Source: Chloroflexi bacterium RBG_16_64_32 | GTDB taxonomy: Bacteria > Chloroflexota > Dehalococcoidia > SM23-28-2 > RBG-16-64-32 | Assembly (NCBI GenBank): GCA_001795235.1 | Contig: MGNZ01000131.1 | Span: 1,234 to 12,114, forward strand | Reading direction: 5' to 3' | Length of the DNA: 10,881 nt | Part shown: positions 5,871 to 10,881 of the stretch, piece by piece | Position numbering within the stretch: the first letter of the stretch is position 1 | Layout of the letters: every line of letters begins with the position of its first letter | Program-made: the position numbers and the translations under genes | The notes under the pieces: model-generated | What the model saw: only the letters and a program-made list of their open reading frames with translations | Told to the model about the DNA's origin: nothing | Database searches by the model: none

Positions 5871-6668
5871 ATGAGCGAATTCACCGACATCACGTTCCAG
5901 AAGCACCACCGCGTCCGCGGCGCCGCCTGGATCACCATCAACCGCCCGGACGTGATGAACGCCTTCAGGGGCCAGACCCTTACGGAGATGCGTCAGGCCG
6001 TTGAGGACGCTTGCGCAGACCCGGAGGTGGGGGTGATCGTCATCACCGGCGCCGGCGACCGCGCCTTCTGCGCCGGCGGTGACGTCCGCTGGCTCCAGGA
6101 GGTGCAGCGGGAAGGGGCGAGCGCCCCGGCGCCCATGGACCCCCACGCCGGCATCGAGGACTGCATGAAGCCGGTGATCGCCCGCGTAAACGGCTACGCC
6201 ATCGGCGGTGGCAACCACCTGGCGTACTTCTCCGACTTCACCATCGCTTCGGAGAACGCCACCTTCGCCCAGGTGGGCCCGCGGATCGGAAGCCCCGCCT
6301 CCGGCTATTTCGTCGCTTACTTGACCCATGTCGTGGGGGCCAAGAAGGCGAAGGAGATATGGATGCTCTGCCGCCGTTACTCGGCCCAAGAGGCGCTGGA
6401 GATGGGGCTGGTCAACGCCGTCGTCCCACCGGAGAAGCTGGACGAAGAGGTGGACCGCTGGTGCCTGGAGCTAATGCAAAAAAGCCCCTCCTGCCTGAAG
6501 ATTCTTAAGGCCTCTTTCCGCACCCTGTACCAACCCCTGCGCGACGCCTCCCGGCGGGACTGGGTGAAGGACCTCGCGCCCGATTTCTTCGCCAGCGGAG
6601 AGGCGGACGAGGGTAAGAACGCCTTCCTGGAGCGTCGAGAGCCCGACTTCTCGCGCTTCCCGCGCTAG
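5871..6668 (+). CDS. Enoyl-CoA hydratase/isomerase (crotonase) family, MenB/BadI-like
   Basis: A 265-residue crotonase-fold protein, cytoplasmic, acting on an acyl-CoA. The oxyanion-hole segments are AFCAGGDV (65-72) and GYAIGGG (108-114). INRPDVMNAFRG, FAQVGPRIGS and KKAKEIWMLCRRY, and the C-terminal PDFSRFPR, place it close to 1,4-dihydroxy-2-naphthoyl-CoA synthase (MenB) and 2-ketocyclohexanecarboxyl-CoA hydrolase (BadI). Both of those carry an Asp shortly after that GS (SFDGG in MenB, SVDPG in BadI); here the segment is SPASG, with A143 in its place. True MenB activity is therefore doubtful, and a ring-cleaving or hydratase role on another CoA ester is possible. AAAGGAG lies just before the ATG at 5871. 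The frame stays open upstream into the tRNA at 5787, but that is not a real start. No other menaquinone or ring-degradation gene is visible nearby. Confidence 0.88.
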   Translation: MSEFTDITFQKHHRVRGAAWITINRPDVMNAFRGQTLTEMRQAVEDACADPEVGVIVITGAGDRAFCAGGDVRWLQEVQREGASAPAPMDPHAGIEDCMKPVIARVNGYAIGGGNHLAYFSDFTIASENATFAQVGPRIGSPASGYFVAYLTHVVGAKKAKEIWMLCRRYSAQEALEMGLVNAVVPPEKLDEEVDRWCLELMQKSPSCLKILKASFRTLYQPLRDASRRDWVKDLAPDFFASGEADEGKNAFLERREPDFSRFPR

Positions 6669-6698
6669 GCCGAGGTCCGGGTTCATCGAACAGAAGGC

Positions 6699-6712
6699 CG
6701 GGCTTCAGCCCG
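6699..6712. repeat. Short palindrome, first of a pair (REP-like)
   Basis: CGGGC-TTCA-GCCCG forms a five-base-pair hairpin with a TTCA loop, 30 bases after the crotonase stop. It has the same design as the larger palindromes at 6719-6738 and 9089-9114 (GGC, T-rich/A centre, GCC). The pair may end crotonase transcription, or may be an extragenic palindromic repeat unit. Confidence 0.6.
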
Positions 6713-6718
6713 ACTCCT

Positions 6719-6743
6719 GGCCAGGCTTTAGCCTGGCCTTCCG
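6719..6743. repeat. REP-like palindrome upstream of hppA
   Basis: GGCCAGGC (6719-6726) pairs perfectly with GCCTGGCC (6731-6738) around TTTA, followed by TTCCG. Bases 6719-6743 match 9092-9116 at 24 of 25 positions, so this is a dispersed repeat and not chance. Together with 6699-6712 it makes a tandem pair. It may also serve as a terminator for the crotonase transcript. Confidence 0.75.
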
Positions 6744-6755
6744 GCGGTGTTTCGG

Positions 6756-6784
6756 TTGAACCAGGCAGGGCGCTCTGCTAGACT
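6756..6784 (+). promoter_or_regulatory. Promoter of hppA
   Basis: TTGAAC (6756-6761) and TAGACT (6779-6784) are 17 bases apart, and the -10 is preceded by TGC, an extended -10 element. The start would be near 6791, just ahead of the ribosome site GGAGG (6793-6797) and the ATG at 6809, which implies a very short leader. Confidence 0.5.
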
Positions 6785-6808
6785 GAGCCGTCGGAGGTTT
6801 AGTGAAAT

Positions 6809-9058
6809 ATGGAACTAGTTTGGATAATCCCCGTCGCCGGATTCGCCGCCGTCCTCTATGCTCTGTGGCTCGCCTGGGACGTGCTGCGCCGTGACAGCGG
6901 CACGCCTGAGATGCAGGATGTGGCCTCGATGATCTTCGAGGGCGCCATGGCCTTCCTGAAGCGCCAGTACGGCACCATCGCCGTCCTGGCCCTGGCCACC
7001 GGCGTAATCATCGCCGTCATAGTGGGCGCCGTATCCGAGGGCGTCAGGGAGATCGCCCAGGGCGAGTACGGCGACAAGGTGGTGGGTCGTTGGGAGGAGG
7101 GCCTCCTGACAGGCATAGCGTTCCTGGTGGGGGCGGCTGCGTCCGGCCTTGCTGGATACATCGGCATGTACATCTCGGTGCGCTCCAACAGCCGCGCGGC
7201 CTCCGCGGCGACGCGGAGCCTGAGTGAGGCGATAACCGTCTCTCTGCGCGGCGGTGCCGTATCTGGCTTCCTTGTGGTCGCCCTGAGTCTATTGGGCGTG
7301 TCCGGCATTTTTCTTGTCTACAGCGAGGTCCTGGGTAATCCCGATTCGATAGCCCCCTTCCTCATCGTCGGATTCGGCTTCGGGGCCAGCTTCGTGGCCC
7401 TGTTCGCGCAGCTCGGCGGCGGCATCTACACCAAGGCCGCCGATGTGGGCGCGGACCTCGTCGGGAAGATAGAGGCGGGCATCCCCGAGGACGACCCGCG
7501 CAACGCCGCCGTAGTCGCCGACCTGGTGGGCGACAACGTTGGCGACACCGCGGGCCGCGGCGCGGACCTGTTCGAATCGATGTCCGCCGAAAACATCGGG
7601 GCGATGATCCTTGGCGTCGTCATCTTCTCCGTGACGGGCGACCTTGAGTGGATCCTCTTCCCGCTCGTGCTCCGTTCCTTCGGCATCCTTGCTACCATGG
7701 CTGGAATGACGGCTGTGCCGTTCTTCGCCCGCAGACAGAGTAGCGGCGACCCGATGACGCCCCTCAACTACGGCTACTACATCGTCTCCATCCTGTCGGT
7801 CGTCGGGCTGTTCATCGCCACGAGGGTGATGCTGGGCGATGCCTGGTACTGGTTCTTCTTCTGCGGACTGGTGGGAATCGGCACGGGGATAGCCTTCGTC
7901 TACATCACCCAGTACTACACGTCGGGGGCGTGGCGGCCGGTGCGGGAGATCGCTGAAGCCTCCCGTACGGGCCCGGCCACCAATATCATCACGGGCACGG
8001 CGGTGGGAATGGAGACGACGGCCGCCACCGCCATCACCATCGGCTTCGCTCTCGTCGCGTCCTTCGTCCTCGGCTCCCACGCCGACATCGAGGGCGTGCC
8101 CGGGTTCAGCAGCGGCGTGTTCGGCACCGCCGTGGCCACGATGGGAATGCTGATGTCAGCCGCATACATCCTGTCCATGGACACCTTTGGGCCCATCACG
8201 GACAACGCCGGCGGTATTACGCAGATGGCCGGTGCTCCCGAAAGCGCCCGCCACATCACCGACTCCCTGGACGCCGTGGGCAACACTACCAAGGCCCTCA
8301 CCAAGGGCTACGCGGTGGCCTCCGCCGGCCTGGCCGCCTTCCTCCTGTTCAGCGCCTACCTGGACAAGGTGAAGGAGCGTCTGGACATCCCCCTCACGGA
8401 GAATCTACCGATCGACCTCTCCAGTGTCGACGTGTTTGTCGGCGGGCTGCTGGGAGTGATGCTCGTCTTCCTCTTCTCCGGCCTCGCGATCCGCGCCGTA
8501 GGCTCCGCCGCCGCCGATATCATCGAGGAGGTGCGACGCCAGTTCCGCGAGGACCCCGGTATCATGGCCGGGACGTCCCGGCCCGACTACGGCCGCGCGG
8601 TCGATATCACCGCCCGCGCCGCCCTGCGCCAGATGATCGCGCCGGGCCTTCTGGCCGTCGGCCTGCCGGTGACCGTGGGCCTGGTCTTCCGCTTCGCCCG
8701 CGACGCCGAGGTTACGGTGGCTGGAGTCCCTTATCCTGACTCTTCCGGGTGGCTGGCGGTGGCCGGCATGCTGATGATCGGCACCATCGGCGGCATCATC
8801 CTGGCCACGTTCTTCAACAACGTCGGCGGCGCCTGGGATAACGCCAAGAAGTATATTGAGGCGGGGATGCTGCAGGTGCCTTCGGACAACCCGGGCGAAA
8901 TGGTGACCCTGGGCAAGGGTACGGACGCGCACAAGGCGGCGGTGGTGGGTGATACCGTGGGCGACCCGTACAAGGACACCGCCGGCCCGTCACTGCACGT
9001 GCTGGTGAAACTGCTCAGCACCGTGACGCTGGTGCTGGCGCCCCTGTTCATTAGCTAG
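6809..9058 (+). CDS. hppA: Membrane-bound proton-translocating pyrophosphatase, potassium-independent type
   Basis: A 749-residue, highly hydrophobic protein with about 16 membrane helices; it couples hydrolysis of cytoplasmic pyrophosphate to proton pumping. Substrate-site motifs are present: DVGADLVGKIE (212-222) with acidic and lysine ligands, DLVGDNVGDTAGRGADLFES (238-257), and near the C-terminus NNVGGAWDNAKKYIE and TDAHKAAVVGDTVGDPYKDT. The diagnostic segment GNTTKALTKG (491-500) has K495 and T498. Lys and Thr at these places mark potassium-independent, proton-pumping enzymes, whereas Ala and Gly/Ala mark potassium-dependent ones. Length is at the upper end of the usual range. GGAGG (6793-6797) lies 11 bases before the ATG. 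It has its own promoter and is bracketed by near-identical palindromes. It converges on darA. Confidence 0.96.
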   Translation: MELVWIIPVAGFAAVLYALWLAWDVLRRDSGTPEMQDVASMIFEGAMAFLKRQYGTIAVLALATGVIIAVIVGAVSEGVREIAQGEYGDKVVGRWEEGLLTGIAFLVGAAASGLAGYIGMYISVRSNSRAASAATRSLSEAITVSLRGGAVSGFLVVALSLLGVSGIFLVYSEVLGNPDSIAPFLIVGFGFGASFVALFAQLGGGIYTKAADVGADLVGKIEAGIPEDDPRNAAVVADLVGDNVGDTAGRGADLFESMSAENIGAMILGVVIFSVTGDLEWILFPLVLRSFGILATMAGMTAVPFFARRQSSGDPMTPLNYGYYIVSILSVVGLFIATRVMLGDAWYWFFFCGLVGIGTGIAFVYITQYYTSGAWRPVREIAEASRTGPATNIITGTAVGMETTAATAITIGFALVASFVLGSHADIEGVPGFSSGVFGTAVATMGMLMSAAYILSMDTFGPITDNAGGITQMAGAPESARHITDSLDAVGNTTKALTKGYAVASAGLAAFLLFSAYLDKVKERLDIPLTENLPIDLSSVDVFVGGLLGVMLVFLFSGLAIRAVGSAAADIIEEVRRQFREDPGIMAGTSRPDYGRAVDITARAALRQMIAPGLLAVGLPVTVGLVFRFARDAEVTVAGVPYPDSSGWLAVAGMLMIGTIGGIILATFFNNVGGAWDNAKKYIEAGMLQVPSDNPGEMVTLGKGTDAHKAAVVGDTVGDPYKDTAGPSLHVLVKLLSTVTLVLAPLFIS

Positions 9059-9088
9059 GAACGCAGATCAATAAACGCGAAAACACAC

Positions 9089-9114
9089 GAAGGCCAGGCT
9101 TAAGCCTGGCCTTC
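9089..9114. repeat. 26-base perfect palindrome between hppA and darA (REP-like, likely bidirectional terminator)
   Basis: A perfect self-complementary sequence centred between 9101 and 9102: GAAGGCCAGGCTT and its exact complement. Bases 9092-9116 match the copy at 6719-6743 at 24 of 25 positions. It starts 30 bases after the hppA stop and ends 42 bases past the darA stop, so it lies between convergent genes where a two-way terminator would serve both. Confidence 0.75.
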
Positions 9115-9121
9115 CGAACGT

Positions 9122-9141
9122 TTAGCTGGACTTAGCTGGAC
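9122..9141. repeat. Tandem 10-base direct repeat
   Basis: TTAGCTGGAC occurs twice back to back (9122-9131 and 9132-9141) in the convergent gap, between the palindrome and the darA stop. Only two copies; no function seen. It may be a replication-slippage product. Confidence 0.6.
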
Positions 9142-9156
9142 GCCGCCCGCGCGCGC

Positions 9157-9516
9157 CTAAGTCCTCTCGAAGCGCTCGACGGGAACGACGAATACGATAG
9201 CGCCGCCGGCCCGTACCTCTACCGGCTCCGTCGGGAAAATGCTCCCAGGGAAGGGTAGCGCCTGGGCCGGTACGAACTCTGTACGTGCCTCGCACTCGGT
9301 CCGAATGATGGCCAGTACGTTGTCAGTGTCGTCGGCTTCCACGCCGGAGAAGATCGTAGCGCTGCCCCGTCGTAGGAAGCCGCCGGTGCTGCTCACCTTC
9401 GTCGCGGGGTAGCCGCGGTCCACCAGCTTGCGGATGAGGATGTCCGCGTCAGCGTCTGACGCGATGATGATGAGGAGTTTCTGGCCCGGCTGCTCCGTCT
9501 TCCCCTGTGCCGACAA
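9157..9516 (-). CDS. darA: Cyclic-di-AMP receptor, DarA/PstA type (PII-like, DUF970)
   Basis: A 119-residue cytosolic signalling protein with a PII-like ferredoxin fold; in Firmicutes this family forms trimers that bind c-di-AMP. Recognisable landmarks: KLLIIIASDADADILIRKL (13-31), the ligand-loop signature TKVSSTGGFLRRG (39-51), SGVE (57-60), and the C-terminal EPVEVRAGGAIVFVVPVERF (97-116), which matches DarA closely. The start is TTG at 9516: an in-frame TAG (9528-9526) lies just upstream and no other start codon precedes the conserved core at residue 13. No strong Shine-Dalgarno is seen. The gene begins nine bases after the stop of the 47-aa gene, so translational coupling is likely. Its partner protein cannot be told from sequence. 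Confidence 0.9.
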   Translation of the reverse strand: MSAQGKTEQPGQKLLIIIASDADADILIRKLVDRGYPATKVSSTGGFLRRGSATIFSGVEADDTDNVLAIIRTECEARTEFVPAQALPFPGSIFPTEPVEVRAGGAIVFVVPVERFERT

Positions 9517-9525
9517 TGGGGAGGC

Positions 9526-9669
9526 CTAGATGTCCTCTTCCTGCTGGTTGTGCCGCTGCACGCGCTCGCGTAGGGCCCGCCTGGTCTCGCTGCCAGGCTG
9601 CGTGGCGACCAGAAGGCCGAGGCTGACGCCGAGGGCGACACCAAGGATGAGGCCGAGGAGAAACCGCAT
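9526..9669 (-). CDS. Small YtxH-like single-pass membrane protein with a glycine zipper
   Basis: A 47-residue protein. Residues 3-22 form one membrane helix with glycines every fourth position (G6, G10, G14, G18), a helix-packing zipper. It is followed by QPGSETRRALRERVQ and an acidic tail ending EEDI. The pattern of short N-terminal helix, then 'PxSGxxTR..L', recalls the start of YtxH-domain proteins, though this one is much shorter. The ATG at 9669 has an excellent ribosome site, GGAGGTG (complement of 9674-9680). It lies about 60 bases downstream of a good promoter and heads a two-gene unit with darA. The strong start signals and the membrane pattern support a real gene despite its size; function unknown. 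Confidence 0.75.
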   Translation of the reverse strand: MRFLLGLILGVALGVSLGLLVATQPGSETRRALRERVQRHNQQEEDI

Positions 9670-9737
9670 GACCCACCTCCGTCTAGTGAACTAAAGCGTC
9701 CGTCCGGGTGGGGCCGCTCAGGTCAGGACGTCAGCCC

Positions 9738-9759
9738 GATACTATTCAACCGTAGTATC
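9738..9759. promoter_or_regulatory. Dyad inside the ytxH-like/darA promoter (candidate operator)
   Basis: GATACTA (9738-9744) and TAGTATC (9753-9759) are exact inverted copies eight bases apart. The left arm covers the -10 box of the minus-strand promoter and the right arm lies within its spacer, a classic position for a repressor site. No regulator gene is adjacent. Confidence 0.5.
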
Positions 9760-9767
9760 CTTGTCAA
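9739..9767 (-). promoter_or_regulatory. Promoter of the YtxH-like/darA operon
   Basis: On the minus strand a perfect TTGACA (9767-9762) is followed after 17 bases by TAGTAT (9744-9739, four of six). Transcription would start near 9732, leaving a leader of about 60 bases before the ATG at 9669. Confidence 0.65.
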
Positions 9768-9779
9768 GAGAAAATCGCT

Positions 9780-9808
9780 TTGACTTTGCCGACCCGACCT
9801 GCTACCTT
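9780..9808 (+). promoter_or_regulatory. Promoter of glyQS
   Basis: TTGACT (9780-9785, five of six) is followed after 17 bases by TACCTT (9803-9808), preceded by TGC as an extended -10. The start would be near 9815, about 35 bases before the ATG. It runs back to back with the minus-strand promoter, their -35 boxes 12 bases apart. No T-box-like leader is present in so short a space. Confidence 0.5.
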
Positions 9809-9850
9809 CGAATCCGATATGGCGATTAAGCGTATATTCCGGTGAGCTAA

Positions 9851-10881
9851 ATGGCTGACGCACCGTCCATGGACATCTTCGTCTCCCTCTGCAAGCGCAG
9901 AGGATTCGTCTTCCAGAGCAGCGAGATCTACGGCGGCATCGGCGGTTTCTGGGACTACGGCCCCCTGGGTGTGGAGCTAAAAAACAACATCAAGCAGGCC
10001 TGGTGGCGCGCCGCCGTTCAGCAGCGGGACGATGTGGTGGGGCTAGACGCCTCTATCATCATGAACCCGCGCGTCTGGCAGGCGAGCGGACACGTCGATA
10101 CATTCGCCGACCCGATGGTCGACTGCAAATCCTGCAAGCGCCGGTTCCGCGCCGACGAACTGGTCGAGCGCAAGCACGAGGCGGAGAGCGTCCACGGCCA
10201 CAGCGCGGACGTTACCGGCCTGCGTTGCCCTGAGTGCGAGGGCGAGCTGACCGAGCCGCGCATGTTCAACCTCATGTTCAGGACCCACGTGGGACCCGTG
10301 GAGGACGACGCCTCCACCGCTTACCTGCGGCCGGAGACCGCCCAGGGCATCTTCGCCAACTTCGATAACGTCCTCACTACAACCCGCCGCAAGCTCCCGT
10401 TCGGCATCGCCCAGATCGGCAAGGCGTTCCGCAACGAGATCACCCCCGGCAACTTCATCTTCCGCGATCGTGAGTTCGAGCAGATGGAGATCGAGTACTT
10501 CGTCCTGCCCGGCACCGACGAGGAGTGGCACGAGCGCTGGATCCAGGAAAGGTTCGACTGGTGGGTGAGCCTGGGCATCCGCAAGGAGAAGCTGCGCATC
10601 CGCGAGCACAGCCAGGAGGAGCTCTCCCACTACGCCAAGCGGACGGTGGACATCGATTACGAGTTTCCGTTCGCCGGGTTCGCCGAGGTGGAGGGGATCG
10701 CCAACCGGACCGACTTCGACCTGAAGCGGCACGAGGAGTACGCCGGTCGCGAGCTGAAGTACTTCGACGAGGCGTCCGGCCAGCACGTCCTCCCGTACGT
10801 GATCGAGCCGTCCATGGGGGTGGACCGCTGCTTCCTCGCGGTGCTCATCGACTCCTACGCCGAGGAGGAGGTGCGAGGGGA
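9851..10881 (+). CDS. glyQS: Glycyl-tRNA synthetase, single-chain class II type, incomplete at the window end
   Basis: The frame is open from ATG 9851 to the last base: 343 residues plus two bases, without a stop. It charges tRNA-Gly in the cytoplasm and is of the dimeric eukaryote/Gram-positive-like form, not the alpha/beta GlyQ+GlyS form. Visible: catalytic-core opening FVFQSSEIYGG (19-29) and DYGPLG (35-40); a probable zinc ribbon with C92, C95, C126 and C129; RPETAQGIF (160-168); motif 2, FRNEITPGNFIFRDREFEQ (193-211); and motif 3 with EPSMGVDR (319-326). The C-terminal anticodon-binding domain lies outside the window. A modest ribosome site, GGTGAG (9841-9846), lies four bases before the ATG. 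A 247-residue open frame on the opposite strand (10043-10786) is only its shadow. Confidence 0.95.
   Translation, partial: MADAPSMDIFVSLCKRRGFVFQSSEIYGGIGGFWDYGPLGVELKNNIKQAWWRAAVQQRDDVVGLDASIIMNPRVWQASGHVDTFADPMVDCKSCKRRFRADELVERKHEAESVHGHSADVTGLRCPECEGELTEPRMFNLMFRTHVGPVEDDASTAYLRPETAQGIFANFDNVLTTTRRKLPFGIAQIGKAFRNEITPGNFIFRDREFEQMEIEYFVLPGTDEEWHERWIQERFDWWVSLGIRKEKLRIREHSQEELSHYAKRTVDIDYEFPFAGFAEVEGIANRTDFDLKRHEEYAGRELKYFDEASGQHVLPYVIEPSMGVDRCFLAVLIDSYAEEEVRG

Noticed and set aside
7289..8080. A 263-residue minus-strand open frame across hppA
   Set aside because: It is a shadow of the pyrophosphatase: very polar, His/Arg/Asp-rich, with no family motif.
9393..9676. Two overlapping minus-strand frames of 75-83 residues
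   Set aside because: They run out of frame with both the 47-aa gene and darA and are Ser/Arg-rich shadows; the in-frame pair explains the region.
10043..10786. A 247-residue minus-strand open frame
   Set aside because: The plus strand here encodes unmistakable GlyRS motifs; the antisense frame shows none.
1..10881. CRISPR array, insertion sequence, prophage or tRNA-borne integration site
   Set aside because: No spaced direct-repeat array, transposase or integrase was seen, and no duplicated tRNA 3' end flanks foreign-looking DNA; the shared arms of the two tRNA-Glu genes reflect tRNA homology.

Overview
The window is GC-rich, gene-dense bacterial DNA. The best guess from gene content is a member of the Chloroflexota (Dehalococcoidia/SAR202-like). 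Pointers are an ECF sigma factor followed by a membrane protein with DUF5667/DUF5666-like regions, a MenB/BadI-like crotonase, a potassium-independent proton pyrophosphatase, a DarA-type c-di-AMP receptor and a single-chain class II glycyl-tRNA synthetase. The phylum is inference; no rRNA or other decisive marker is present.

Layout. At 1-163 lie the 3' part of a probable tRNA-Gln(CUG), a complete tRNA-Glu(CUC) and a terminator hairpin. A HpcH/HpaI-type aldolase gene (192-980, minus) converges on them. Divergent from it is a large benzoylformate-decarboxylase-like ThDP enzyme (1106-2788, plus). A three-gene signalling cassette follows: a 67-aa helical protein, an ECF sigma factor, and a 627-aa single-pass membrane protein with an anti-sigma-like N-terminus and about five tandem OB-like external repeats (2863-5634). 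A good promoter then drives tRNA-Glu(UUC) and, with no separate promoter visible, a crotonase (5654-6668). The pyrophosphatase hppA (6809-9058) is flanked on both sides by near-identical palindromes. Convergent to it is a minus-strand pair: a 47-aa YtxH-like glycine-zipper protein and darA, which starts with TTG (9669 down to 9157). Their promoter contains a dyad. Divergent from that promoter is glyQS (9851 to the window end, incomplete).

How it works together. The aldolase and the ThDP enzyme could share 2-oxo-acid/aldehyde chemistry. The sigma factor and its membrane partner overlap by one base and look like an envelope-signalling pair. HppA (proton pumping from PPi) and DarA (second-messenger sensing) lie side by side but on opposite strands, so a functional link is only a hypothesis. 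tRNAs and GlyRS are housekeeping. There is no CRISPR array, transposase, prophage gene or other sign of a mobile element. No gap between genes exceeds 300 bases.
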